Shown here piece after piece: positions 12,865 through 26,000 of a stretch of 64,000 bases of DNA. The notes beneath the pieces are model-generated. The model was not told the DNA's origin, searched no databases, and saw only the letters and a list, made by a program, of their open reading frames with translations. The DNA is from Cardiocondyla obscurior (lineage: Eukaryota > Arthropoda > Insecta > Hymenoptera > Formicidae). The number at the start of each line of letters is the position of its first letter. The first letter of the stretch is position 1. The stretch lies in assembly GCF_019399895.1 (NCBI RefSeq), contig NC_091891.1, positions 1,426,001 to 1,490,000 of the forward strand, written 5' to 3'. The position numbers and the translations under genes are program-made.

Positions 12865-12894
12865 AATCATGATATGCAAAATCATGATATGCAA
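12865..12894 (+). repeat. Exact 15-bp tandem duplication ending in an octamer motif
   Basis: AATCATGATATGCAA occurs twice head to tail. The second copy runs into ATGCAAAT (12889-12896), the classic POU-domain octamer. The first copy has ATGCAAAA in the same place. A regulatory role is only a possibility. Confidence 0.7.
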
Positions 12895-15090
12895 ATGTAA
12901 ATGCAAGAGCAACAAACATTGATGACGGATCAACTCATCGTTATTGCTGTACGCAATTTAAAGCGTAAATCGTATGATTAAAAGAGATTTTTGGAAACCT
13001 TCAATTTATATTTTATATTATATTAAAACTAAAAAAAAAAATTTTGTGTTATATTATTTCTAATTATAATAATAAAGAAAGCCTTCAAGAAAAGCTCTTC
13101 AAAGTCATGAGATAAAAAAAGCAATGTAAACTAGATAAATAATCTGTAAACAAGGGTGGCGGATCTAAAATAGTGATAGGTGATTTAAAAAATAAAATAT
13201 AACCGAAGATCGCAAACATGGAACACAAAGTACGATAGTCAGTCTAGCATAAATATTGTCAATGAAATTACGAGACGTGGAGCCTGTGATCGGCAGTACG
13301 TTTTATCCTCGCAGTCGATATCAACAGCGCTTTGCGTTTTCAATTTTGGCGGATTTGTTCGGCCCATTCTTTTATATATATACATATATTTTTTTTTTTC
13401 CAATGCCAGTCATTAATTGTCTGCAAAATATGATCGGTCTACTTGTGCCAGGGACAGACGGCTTACCATATAAAAAAAAAAGAGAAAAAAAAAACCGTCA
13501 CTCACGATCGGTTTATGATCGACGCGAGAGAGCTCCCAATGAATATCGAGGATTTTTATTTATCGTTTATCTTGACAGCTTAATAATACGCATTTCATTC
13601 ACGTGACACCGATGAGTATTATACAAAACGGCTTTCGACATAAAATAATTATATCCCGTCGTTCGCGATTCCAGGTTCATAATTAGTTAATTGAATTATG
13701 CAGCGTGCCCTGTGGTACATTAAAATTATTACAAACATAAAGTTGTTAATTAAATCTTATTATCTGCCGAACAATACAGCAGATATGAGCGTGCGCTCGT
13801 TCGTTAATGTATAAAACTATGTAACATATGTATACGAAAGTTGAAGTCTGCGTAATTTCTTCAGCTGTAACATAATCTTTTTCTATTCTCTTTGAGAGCA
13901 GGATCTTTCAGGTTCATTAACTCGAATTACTCTCATTCGGACAAAATATCTATCGCGAAACAATTGGTAACAGAATCACGGTGTAACATCGATTGAAACG
14001 AGAAGGAAAGACGCGGCACTGCAGCCTGTAATAAAAGTAATTTCCATGGAATTTCGTAGAATGGGCCGCATGGAGGAGAATTGCGTAATTTAAGTCCCGC
14101 TCCGCTCTATACCCTTCTGTGCATAATATTCCAAGAGAAGGAAAAATGCCGCGTCCAGGGAAATCCTGCATCTCGCGGAGACGAGCGAGCTCTCAACTAC
14201 GGTTATTTTATTTCTTTTTCCCACTCCGTCGGCATTTCTATTGCATTAGGCAGTTTTAATATGTAAAAAGATAATACGTCGTACCGAAATGACCTCGACT
14301 GCAATAACAACAAAAGTAGTTTTTAATCTTCTATTCTCCGCCAAGAACGGGCAGATTCTACATTCACTTATAAAAATTGCATTAAACTATTTTAATAACC
14401 TATTAATTTTTTTTTTTTGCAATTTTTAACTCGAATATTTTTCTTGTAAAATTCATATTAATCCTTCGGGTTTTCTATCTGTCGTTCACGTGGGTATCGT
14501 AAAAAAACGCACAAGTTTTTAAATAAAATCCGAAAATACTAACAGAAATTCAAAGGGATTTTCGCGTAGTTTTTTAAAGGGATCCACCCTTAAGCGAGGG
14601 CGACGTTGCGGCGTTGAATTTCTTTTTGATGGCGACGAGGCGGACGAGGAGGGACATTTGTTTTCGAGTTAGAGCCGATGGAAAATTGTCGTGGTCACAG
14701 CGCCGTGAAAAATACGGCTGAATATCCCGCTCACGTCTCCCACGAGCTGCCCGTCGTCACCTTTTTATGGCTTGTCAAGTGTAAATCCCCGATGCCTCCT
14801 CACGACGGCGCGATGAATGGAAATAGTGTTTAACGCCAAGACGGGAAAACTCTGTTCCGAGAAACATGCGACACACTCGTGTCATTCCCGTACTTATTTT
14901 CTTAACATCGCAGAACGAGATGAATGTCTGACGCAACGGCGTTTTTGCTACTGCGTGGGTACGATCGGTCTTGTCTATTCACGAGCCCGTTTTTATCTAG
15001 ATTCTTGAAAACGAAATCGCGATACTAATTTGTTGCCAATGACATGATACGCTGCCGAGATAAGCCTAACGCAGCCTAATAAAATGTTAA

Positions 15091-15155
15091 CTTGTACACT
15101 GAAAAGTAGATATGACGTTTGCTGCGGCGACGGCAGATAACGAACGCGATTTTAG
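15091..15155 (+). repeat. Dispersed repeat, copy 1
   Basis: About 60 bases starting TTGTACACTGAAAAGTAGAT align with 53232-53293. Most bases match and a few gaps are needed. A second similar patch, GATTTTCTCC followed by a TC-rich tract, lies downstream in both places. The element is unclassified. Confidence 0.45.
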
Positions 15156-17777
15156 CGTCGCGTGCGTCGAGTTTCACATGTGCCGCATGTATATACCGCG
15201 CCGGCCGGATTGCCGATGACTGATTTTCTCCCCGTTCTCTCATCCCTTATCTCTGCCACCTAGAATTACGTACGCTAGCCGCTGTCGCCGCAGAAAATGC
15301 CATAAACCTGAGTATTCATGAATCGAACAACGTTTCATACAAGAAAATATTAGTTTCTCGCGGAAGAAAAAATTTAACCGCTAATATGTCCGCTTTCGTT
15401 TTACGTTCGCGTTAAATAAATTGTCGTATCTCTCGCTGATATTCTTTTAATTCAATAAACCGCGCTTTACCTTGACACCGTATTCGATATTGGTGACCGG
15501 GGTCATTTGCTAAATTTCGCGGATATCCGCGGGTCGACATCGATCAAATGGCCGTCGCGCCGACAGTGAATAATGAAAACGCTCTTGGAAAAAAAATGCG
15601 GCGATAAAATCGTGTAAACCCGCGGCTGTTGTTTTCCAACCGGACCGACCGACGTGCTCTCCTCCGCGCGCACGCGTTTGCTTTAACACGCTCTTTAATT
15701 TGCCCGGCGTTTAGCTCGCCGTTGGGAAAACAGTTGTTTCAATTTATTCGGTCGGCGCGGCGCGGCGATACGGTGCCCCTACGACGTTCGTCCGCATTGC
15801 GGCACGCGCGCCCTGTGCAAAATGGAAGTAATTGAATCCCTTTAAATCGCTTTAATTGCACATATCCGTCGTTACAGCGGCGAACAGAAATAACAACGCC
15901 GCGCGGTACTTGGGAAATGTACAACGCGTCAAAATTGCGGGAACGCGCCGTACGACAATTAAACATTTCTATCCGGATGAAAAGCGCGAAGATAATACCG
16001 AATTACATAAATTAACATAAATCGAATCGAGCTAATACACCCTGGTGGTTATTAACTAAATTCTGCAGTACCAAAAGATTTAAAGCCCGCTTTTAGTAGC
16101 GCGTGCCTATGTAAAACCTAGCACAGAGCTGTTAACTTCATTTAACGCAAACGTTACGCGAGCTCCCGACTGTATCGTTTGACTTGCAGAAAATATGAAT
16201 AAACCACAATTTGGACCAGTCAGAATCGTTACGCAATATTTTATCGTTTAAAAGCGAAATCAAAGTCAAATCGGTTGATAATCCGCGTCATGTATCTTTA
16301 AAATTATGATTACGTTTTCACATAAAAAATGAGTTTCGCGTAGAGAAGAGGCGGTCGGCGTTGGGTTATCTGGACGGCGATAAATGGTACAGGAGGCGAT
16401 CTCGTTACCAGTTTTCCGGTTATCCCTGGTACATTCGGAGTAGAGTGGTCTGTGCTTTACGAGTCACTTCAGGAGTCCCGATAGCGCGGCCCGCCGTGGC
16501 ACGGTACTTCGTCGCAAGGCAAGGCGAAAACCATAACTTTCGGTCCGCTGCTCGCGCCTGCCCGCTACCATGGTATACGACCGTAAAATCCCCGCCCGAT
16601 CTTCTCCCCAGATCGCTTTTGTCCTTCGTTTTTCATCTCCCTTACGCACCTGCACACATAATTGAAAACGAATTGCCCGCGGCCGGTTAATTTAGCCGTT
16701 TTTCCGCACGCGAGTTTCCTTCCCTTCCGCCTCGCTGTGCCATGCTGTACCGCGTTTTATTGTTCTCTCGTGATTCCTCGTTATCCGGCATAGTGCTACC
16801 GGTTACAGCCGTCGCGCGTAATTCGCGACCAACTGCGACTTGTTCAAAGTTGAGCGAGTTTCTGTTTCCGCAACACGCCGTTCCGCCAATATCGGCGATG
16901 ACGTATTTTCGTTTTGCGAGCGTCATATATTTCGCGCGCAACATACCCTATATCTATGCGGTATTTATTATTTATGAAAATTGAAGATTTAATCACTATC
17001 GAACCATATAGAATGTCAAATGTACACTTTGTTAAAATGTCACTATTAATATTTCAAAATCATATTTGACTTTATGATAATATAATGTCCCGATTGTTCG
17101 TCACATATATTTTGTTCGAAATTATTTAAATATAAATTTACACGCGAAAATTGTTCGCAATCGAAGACAGTCAAATTTTGAGCGAGATCAAATCAATAGA
17201 GCGCGTAGACCTTTTCTTGTTTCACGGAAAAGATAACACCTACGCGATTTCGGTTCAAAAGAGACAAGTTACGTCCCATTGCACACAATTGCTATCGCTG
17301 CTATACTCAAGCTGCAGTTACCGTCAACTGCAATAGTCAGCACTCTCGATACTGGCGGAAGCACGAGATGCACCAAAAGCATCTTCGCGAAGAAACTCTC
17401 GCGATCGTAGAATTTTAGTCATTAATGCATACCGCTTTGAATCCATAATAATAAACGATTTAATAATCGTTGAAATTCTTAAAAATTATTAATAATGAAA
17501 AATATTATTTATGAAATATTATTCGGCTGGTCCGAATAAACGAGCTGACAAAAAAAAAATTGAACTTATCACTTGAATTGGGATCGAAGCTAAAAATATT
17601 CTGCTATGAAATTGAATAAAAGTCACGTATAAAGCGAGTTTACAGGTCTTACGTAAATTACATAAATAATTCCATTGTATATTTTCTCTTATGTCTTTAC
17701 AAACGAATACAAAATTAAGGCAATTAGCATAGCTGTGTACCAGGTCACCGCCGATTGTAATTGCTAATTAGAATTAT

Positions 17778-17809
17778 AATTTACATTTGCAGCTCTGCAA
17801 ATGTAAATT
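17778..17809. repeat. Perfect 15-bp inverted repeat with 2-nt spacer
   Basis: AATTTACATTTGCAG (17778-17792), CT, then CTGCAAATGTAAATT (17795-17809). This 32-base near-palindrome could form a cruciform. It contains a TTTGCAG...CTGCAAA core. No gene adjoins it. Confidence 0.75.
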
Positions 17810-19498
17810 CGACTTGAAAAAAAAAAAAGAAAGAAAAGGGACGCGGAGATTACGCGATAGAATGCGAATGGAGTAACAAGACAAACGCGCGAGGTATCAT
17901 TCTTCGCACACACGGAAATGTTATTCTGCCAAATGCGCGTGTTTTTGAATGCAATCAAGTCGTTCGCACACGGTTCACGTTGAGTAAATATGATCCAAAG
18001 CTCGTTTGCACGGCGGCGTAGTTGCAGTTTGCACAACGTCGAGAGGAAATTTTTTTTCCAATAATATCGATGCTCACCGACGGTGGGGCATTATCACGCT
18101 TAACTGAAATTTTTTTTTATTTAATCTGCTCCCCCGCCCGCGATACGATTAACCGTAAAGTCTGCGATACTTTATCTTAATAACGTTACTCTCTCATAAA
18201 CACTCTGTAAAAAACACAGAACGGAAATGAAGATGTTCGATCGCTTTAATAATTCCGTTGATAATTAAATTTTATAATTTGGTTTTTTTTTTATTTCATA
18301 TTCGGTCAGTCCAATACTGTCTGTCGTAAAGATTTTTTTAATTAAATATAATTAAATCTAATATGGCAGTAATTTTTTTAAATTATATTTTCGTTACTGC
18401 TGCTATTATGGCCGTTGGTTTTGGTTGTAATAACACGAGGATGAAACGGGAGGGAAGCGAGGGAAAGAGAGTTGGACGAGAGCAACATACGTAGACGTGC
18501 AATCGCGAAGTGGGCCTGGAAAATTTATAAACCTTCCCGGTTCTAGAAGAGGATCCGGCGAACGTGACCACGTTGAGCAAGCTGCTGCTCCATTAGGATT
18601 AGACCAGCTATACCGGAAAAAGAAAGACGACGGAAGACACTAATGCTAGCGAGGATTTAGACACATGCCGCGAGAAACTCCTCTCTCGCATTCCTTTCGT
18701 TCTACGGCAAGTGCAGAATTTTCTACGATAAGAACGATAAATTGATAAGGAATGCTTTAATACGACAGATTGCTCCTGCAATCCTCTTTAAATTACCGAC
18801 AAGCATTTTATCTTGATCTGTCCCCTCGTAATGTACGAACGCATTAAAGCTTAATGACGTCCGATAAAAAACATTGCAACTAAAAAATTTATTAAAAAAA
18901 TTTTTGCTGTCGTGTGCAATTGAAAAAAACTGTATTTAAAGAAAGTTTTTAGAAAACATCTCTTTGATACGCTTTTTGGGATACTATATTCCAATTCGCG
19001 TTGCGTTTGTGTGTGTCTAATGGAAGCAAGAAAATTGCACGGGATTAAATTTTTATCACGACTAATGTGTAGACTCGAAAACACTAAAGAAGACATACAA
19101 CAAACATTACAATGAATATTACGCCGATGGGCGGAAAAACGGCGAGAGCGGAAGAAAAATAAACCGTCGAGGTCCACCTCATTTAAAACCCTAATTAGCT
19201 TGGCCATGGAATTAGTAATCGTTAGCAGTTAATGCGGAAGAGGATTACAAATTACCGAGTTCTAGCTCACAAATTATCACTGGCACGCAAATGTTTCTGC
19301 GATTTTTCGTCTGTCAGAATAATCACGAATTGCATATTCATCCCGCATTATCGTACAGTTATCATTTACTAAATTAAATCTCTTATCATTTTACTGAATT
19401 TTTATTAAGCTAATCAGCCTTTTATAATATTTAAAGGATTATATAAGTACGTTCATTACGTTATTTTTGTTAATAAAATATTACTTTTTTGTTTCAGA

Positions 19499-19858
19499 TA
19501 AAAATCCAGAGGAAGACTTTCATGGAAAGCACCACTCTGACATCTCCGTTGGAAAAAAGTGGAAGGAGAAAAGTGTCGCACGCCGAAACATTACGAATAC
19601 GAACCGCAGCCGGTTCGTCGGTCGCTTCGGGAGTTCCGCAAAGTATTCGGACGTCTTTCTTTTATATAAAAATTTTTTTTGACGGGAGTGTCGTGGACTA
19701 TCGTGCGAAAGTGTTTAATAAAAAATTAATTTTTGTGATAGTAATTAATCGGGCGCGTTCGCGAGTGTCCAGTGCGCGGAAGGATGACTCGACACGTCCC
19801 ATCTGAGAGGAGGAGCAGGCCCGGAACGGGCATCCTGCATCGGCGGAGCAACTTTTAG
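19499..19858 (+). other. Putative transcribed exon A, cassette copy 1
   Basis: A good acceptor (TTTTTTGTTTCAG, ending 19498) opens this stretch and a good donor (TTTTAG|GTAAGCAT, exon end 19858) closes it. One frame is open from the acceptor to 19806 and reads ESTTLTSPLEKSGRRKVSHA, then AAGSSVASGVPQS, before becoming AT-rich and low-grade. From 19605 onward the sequence is shared with copies 2 and 3. Near the 3' end an ATG at 19784 starts a 24-codon frame (MTRHVPSERRS...) whose TAG is exactly the last three bases of the exon. The first 100 bases are not part of the shared repeat, so this copy has its own upstream extension. I favour a non-coding or 5' UTR exon; a coding exon is possible but less likely. 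Confidence 0.4.
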
Positions 19859-20065
19859 GTAAGCATGAATTTTTTTAAATAAAATCTTTATAAAAATAAA
19901 ACTTTACTTTTACATTTATTTAAATACTAACATGTCTACATTAATATTTTCCATTTTATGTTACAGTCACCGGCAGAACTCTACAACTCCGCTGAAGTTC
20001 ATGCAGATTGGTAAGTCGCATGATTTATTTTTTCGTAGTAATTGGGCTCTCTTAAAAAACAGCAA
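19605..20065 (+). repeat. Duplicated two-exon cassette, copy 1
   Basis: Homologous to 50198-50560 and 50584-50966. It includes exon A, an intron of 108 bp (19859-19966), exon B and about 55 bases of the following intron. The intron interior, including a GTCTACA.TAATAT block and the TTTTATGTTACAG acceptor, is conserved along with the exons, so the copies arose by DNA duplication and not by retroposition. Confidence 0.7.
19967..20010 (+). other. Putative small exon B, cassette copy 1 (44 nt)
   Basis: Lies between TTTTATGTTACAG and ATTG|GTAAGTCGC. It begins TCACCGGCAGAACTCTACAA. Its counterparts measure 39 and 41 nt, and these differences break any shared frame. That argues for an untranslated exon. 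Confidence 0.45.
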
Positions 20066-23000
20066 GGAATCTTCTAATTAATAGTAAAAAATTGTGATTA
20101 ATTTTATTAATATTTTTTACTTTACCCGTGTTTAGTAATAATAATTAATCGTTATTTCGTGTAATTCCCTATAATTATTAATTATTAGCTATTATAAAAA
20201 AAAAATAAAAAAAAAATAAAAATGACAATTAAGAAACAATACAGTCGAGATCACCGATTATCGTTTCTTGTTAGTAACAATCAAGTGCTTTCACGGTCGT
20301 TCCCCCGGGATATTAATCGCTGACGGTAAATGCGTAATATTATTGCCCCACGGAGATTCGAAGCGGTGTTAAGCGAACTCGTGTCACCGTCGCCCAATGC
20401 AAACGTCGTAACGCGCTCCCGTTGTTAATGTCGATAACCGATACTAACGAGTTGTCCGTAGCGGTCCCCTGGCTCGCGTGGCGCATTATAAACGGTTTCT
20501 CGTGACAGTCGACATTGAATAATGACAGTTGTTGTTCGGACGCAGGAAATCGAGCGGTGCTGTAGCGGCTGCTGCATCCACGCTGCAGTAGCGCAACGCC
20601 ATACAATGTTACTTTAATTTGACAGAGAAACGCAAGCACGTAGCGCGACATTGCATCTTCGTGGTACTCACTTTCGGCGGGAAGGGTGTCGTAAATATCG
20701 CCGGGACGCGAGTTTCGAGCGCTAAACTGAAAAGTAATAACTCGACCGAGACATGCAAATTTCGAGCAATTTCCGCCGTATTTTGCTGTCTTCATACACG
20801 AAGAGAAAGAAAAAAAAAAATTAATTCCCACATAAAGATGTCACTTTTGACCTGGCAATAAAATTAAAAAAAATAATTTAAAAAAATTTCTTTGCAGTCA
20901 AAGCTATATTGCTTGAATTTAACTATCTTTGTAAAAAAAATTATCAGAATTATCAACCAAAGAATAACATGTAACATGTCGAAATTATGTTTAAAAAGAC
21001 ACGACTTCACTGAAAGATTATTGTACGGTAAATGGTTTTTATTGATTCGCGTTTTTCTGTCGCATTTACTTTGTCACTCGCGAATAGGTCCATTAAAGCG
21101 AAAATGGAAATCGTAACATACCGGAGCATTGTAACGCGTTGAGTGACTAGATAAAAAAAAGTGGATCAGACTATAGTAGTATCGGCGTGACAGTCACGCA
21201 TCTAGGGACTTGAAAGCTTCTGCAAACTTAACGTTTATCGTGTAATATCCGTTACATTTAACATAAATGGTTCCATAAAGATTAAGTTACGGGATATCTT
21301 TGGAAAAATGTGTACATTTAAATTTAATATTTTACACCGGGGTGGAATTATATAGCTCTGGTGTTTTCATGAAATTTTGTAAGGCGTCAAATTTATCAGA
21401 CGTAATGTACTAGTAAAAAAAGATACTCCGTATTAAATTGTCGTCTAATCTCTTAAATTGCAATCCCCCTTTCCCTGAATATTTTATCAGGCGGATCCGT
21501 TTTATAAACTCTCGTTTAAGGTTCGGGAAATGGCACGGAACTCGAACGTCCCGTCGGAAACTCTTTCGATTAAGGAAGTTGTAATTCTTTACGCCCTCGT
21601 GCAAAATGGCAAACGTTTCAAGTATACCGTATCGAAGCACGCATACGCACGTTTCCCCCGCTTTATGGATTTCGAATGAGGAAACGAACTGTTTTCCTAT
21701 TTGAGTCAGGATGTACAAATCGTTTTCACGAGTCCCGAGGGATAGCTTTTTCCCGGGGTGAGAATTCAACCGAAAAGGGTCTTGTATCGATCGACAGAAA
21801 ACTAAGTTTCGCTCGTATCCCTTTCTTTTTTTTTTTCACCTGTAAATCTCGCTGCTTTCATTGCAATTGTCTTCGTTACAAATTAATGTTTTTAATTCAT
21901 TGAACTGATTGTAAAACTGAGCCGCAATTATACATATACGTAAATTTTAACCAGCTAATATATATATATTTACGTATCAATTGAACTTGTAATAATACTG
22001 TTATGTTTGGTAGTATAAATATAATCCCGCTAAATTTTCCGAACAATATAATTAATAGGGTTATACTTCCGATTCTGTTAAACAGATTATTGAGTAAGTA
22101 ATTCAATATTGTACGATTTTCTAGCCAAATATTGAAGAATGCTACAGAACTTAATTCGATACCGCAGAAACCAAGCATCAACAAATAACCACTGTAATAA
22201 ATAACGACTGCGTACATTTTGATCAAAGCTGATAAATTTAGTCAATTTGTATTGCCATTTCGATAGAGTGATATACAGCTCTTCGTTAACAATTACAATG
22301 TATATTAACATGCATGCATGCTCGTTAACAAATTTCATCTCTAATTGCGAACCGTTTCGTTTGACATCCGCGCGCAACATTATTCTCTAACGCTGCATTC
22401 CGCAGCTACAAATTGAAAAGCATTAATGCGGCGGCGAGCTTTTACGAGCCAAGTGTTTCACAAACGTGTGTTTAATACCAACGTTTCGCAACCGCGGAAA
22501 TGGCACGCGGACTTTTTCGCGAACGAACAAATCCGAGGAACGAATAAAACAATCCCCCAATGAACAATCGAAATATGTGAAGCACTTGAAACTTTTAATT
22601 TCGCAAAATTCACAAGTGAAAATTACGTCCCAGCTGATCTGTCGTATGAATAACGCATGCAGCTTACAGATCTAGCTCTCAATGGATGCGCAAACTTGCG
22701 CATTAACTATTTGCAATTTTGTCCCCCAAGTGCTCCGACGACGGGCCATTAAATTACTCTCGCACATAGACCTGTATACGTGCACGAATATCGTGAGCGA
22801 TATAATAACGCTGATACATCCGATAAATGGTTCCGTTCGCCGTCCAATCTCCAGAGAAGTGAGCGTTTACGTGGCGGACTCGTTGAGTAATGACGAGAAC
22901 GTACTCGAGTTAGATTAGATGGGGTAGGCCACTCCGAAGCGCGTGCGGGAGAACCGGCGGGGTAGCTCCATCTCTTTAGTGAATCATTTGTCGCGAATAG

Positions 23001-26000
23001 AGGAAACTCCATCAAATGCCCGCTCGCTTCCACGCTAATTTTAATCGTCCGGTCCCCGCGGAACGTGGCCCAATACAACCGCGTTCTACGAAACAGCTAG
23101 CAACACGACGAGAATTAGATCGCGGGCGCGAAACAACGGGCGACGAAACGCTGGTGTTGCAGGGTGATACATGACTGACGGTTCCCAGAGAGATTGCTTG
23201 TCGTTTGCGTCGCGCAATGTCAGATACGGGTTGCTACGCGGACGGACTTAGACTTTTTCATGCCGCACGATCGACAGCATTTCCTCGATTCTAACGATTT
23301 TAACGTAAATACGAATTTTAAATAAAAAAAAAAATAAAAAAAGAAAGCTTTAGCAACGCGTAATAAATAAAATAACCACGTCAATTAAGACAGCTGGATG
23401 AGTAAAGCTTTTCTTTTTTTTTTTATGCGCCAAAAAATTTTAAATAAAAATATTTTATCTATAATATAACGTGTTTCTGTAAAATTAATGAATCGCGAAA
23501 AAAAACTCTCCAATTTTACTTTATTTTTAGTCCTAGTTTATCGCAAAGCTTAAAAAAAATCTTCATTTTTTATCGCATCATGTATTTATTATATAACGTA
23601 ACGAAAAACGTTATCCGCAGATGTATATTTTATATCGCTTTCAACGTTCCTAAAAGTCTCCATTTGGATCATATCTACATGGAACTGTAAATATCGTTGC
23701 ATCCGATACATCAAATCGTGAACGGTTCTTGATTTCGCGATGGAGAAATAAAAAAATAAAAAAAAATAAAAAAAAACCAACGTAATTGAAGAGTAGCTCG
23801 TCAGTTTTCGCAGTTTCGCGTGGTCGTTTGAAAAGTTCTGTCCATATTTTTATGGGGCCGCCGTAAGGGCAATCGCAGCTTAGTATAATCCAAATCTCCC
23901 ACGCTGTTATATGTATACATTGCTCGGGTACGTACGTACATACATACATACCGACGTTGCTCGAGAGGAAACTCCTGGAGGCGGATAACTGTTGCTTTAG
24001 CATTTTCACCACCGTAGGATATCTCGTAAATTCGGTGCAGCGCGTCTTGCCACGATAACATCGAGAAACCATTCTATTATCCAACACCGGCGTGTGTGTA
24101 TGTGTGTGTATGCGCGCGCGAATGTGTACATTCATGAAGCTGTAGCCACTGCACGATCCAAATATTTCTGTTAATGTCTCGCTGATCTTCCACGTTCTAT
24201 TTTGCGCTGATGCGGTGCACGACAACGTGCATTCAAACGAATACAGGCATTAAGGTAAATTTGAAAATAAATTACAGCTGCACAATTTTAAATATAAAGT
24301 CCGTCCCCTGCGAGCATTCGCTTAGCGAGAATTGCTACAGCTTCTTACGTATGTATTTTAAAACCGAACGAATTTTAATATTTCAATATTTTAACTTTTC
24401 GATTTCTATACCGAACTTAAGACATGACGCCGATTCGTAGTTTTTATCGCTTTATTGGCTAGAGAATAATTTTTAAGTATCTGATACAAATCTCTGATGT
24501 CCGATTTTCTCAGTGATTTCGACGAGCGCATTCGTATATTTAAAGGTTCGACTGCTCTTTCATTGGTTTCGTCGTAATCGGATTCCTTTTGATCTGAACT
24601 CTACATATGTATATTACCGCTTACAAATTAAATGCTGTGACATAGCATAGAATTTATCACCTCCTCCTATCCCCTTGGCCTCTCGTTCTCTTTATTCGAT
24701 ACGTACAATCCTCTTTACCGTAAATGAACGCTTTATATTGCGAGTCTGTGTCCAATGATGGCACTAAAATCAAATTAAATCCCCGCTGATCGTCGTCCAA
24801 CTTTCTCGAAAGCCGTTTTATTCGTAAATAATTTTCTGCATCTTTATCGAAAAGCTCGGCCACAAATACTTAGTATTCACACAAGGGGATTGGTCGATTG
24901 AGATTAATGGTTAATGCAAGAGAGCGTGAATAACAAAAGAAGAACCGGCGCGTGCAAAATTACGCGAATTTCACAGTTTTTAATCCCCTTTCTAACCGAT
25001 ACCTCAATGGTAAAATTTTCAGAGAAAAATAATAGAAGGGTAACAAAAGCGTTAAAAAAAATATATTTCAACATTTCGTTATTGCGAGATTACGTAAAAC
25101 TGCGTGTTATGAAAGGAATAACTCAATTAAAGCGTTACAATGCATTTCGAAAATACAGTTTCACGCAATAATATTTTTTACAAAGAATAAAGGACAAAAA
25201 AAAAAAAAAAATTAATTTAGTTCCTATCAAAATCACTTTGTCTCGACATCCAAATATCAGCTTAATAAAATATTGTTTCGCACCATAATAATTAAGATCG
25301 TTAGGCTCCTGGTAATATCTAATAGACAATGTATCTTTCATGTCTTAATGCGCGACGTAGTGGCAACTATAAATTTGCTGCAGCAGCGATCTACGAAATC
25401 ACTCCGCCGTCGCCGTGTCAACAAGGGACGGCCGGAGGGTTTCTCGGGGGAGGCAGGGCCATTAACGGAATACCGAAATTCCATCGAAAACTTCGGCGCC
25501 GCTAACTCGCTCGATTATGAATGAGTTCCTCGTTTCGTCTCCCGCTGGACAAGAAGCGATGAATTTCCCGCTTGCCCGCAGGAGCCGGTAACCATACGTA
25601 ACGCCGTTCCCCACGTAGTTCCAAACTGTCGCGCGTTTCCGCGCCGCGGGACAATGATACGTTAATCCAGTTCGGTACGACTGGAGAAACCGGAGAAACC
25701 GTCTCGGATTACTCGCGCGGCTCTCGAATCATTTGCAAATGCGCTCGATGTAACGAACTGCCCGCCGCGGATTTTTGCAATGCAAATAACGCAGCGTCGA
25801 GATTTCCACGCGACGTTCCCGGCTAGCGAAATGATGCGCGAAGTCCCTGTCCCTGCCTCCCATGAATATTCTCGTTAATTTCAATTATTCAGACGTACTC
25901 ATGACTTCCTTCGTGCAGCAATGCGAAACCCCGACATTTTTATAGTTTGTTAATCCGATATTTATTCGATCCGATGCACGATATCGTGAGAAACGATAAT

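Larger units (their letters stand above)
11098..19498. other. Long AT-rich stretch with no supported gene
   Basis: Landmarks: A-runs near 11300 and 11763; an exact 15-bp tandem duplication at 12865-12894; one dispersed-repeat copy near 15095; GC-richer DNA at about 15600-15960 and 16340-16870; and a perfect hairpin at 17778-17809. A 36-codon open frame after the A-run at about 11763 (ending 11892, NPHELNYNVNGVARK) looks protein-like but is too short to call. A plus-strand donor-like GTAAGTACAT occurs at 11948, beyond that frame's stop. Nothing else stands out. Confidence 0.55.

Noticed and set aside
20340..20831. 163-codon minus-strand ORF
   Set aside because: Read as one continuous protein it has no domain or consistent composition. 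Only the 55-nt sub-segment with splice sites was kept as a candidate.
21897..22380. Hydrophobic minus-strand ORFs suggestive of a chemoreceptor fragment
   Set aside because: Hydrophobic residues come for free in AT-rich random DNA. No conserved insect receptor motif is visible and the two frames overlap.
22682..22918. 78-codon plus-strand ORF with an ATG
   Set aside because: A longer open frame lies on the opposite strand. The block is GC-balanced with few stops, and there is no domain or splice support.
24657..24863. Charged 68-codon minus-strand ORF (KRLSRKLDDDQRGFNLILVP)
   Set aside because: It has no ATG at its start and no strong splice sites; a length of about 70 codons is expected by chance.
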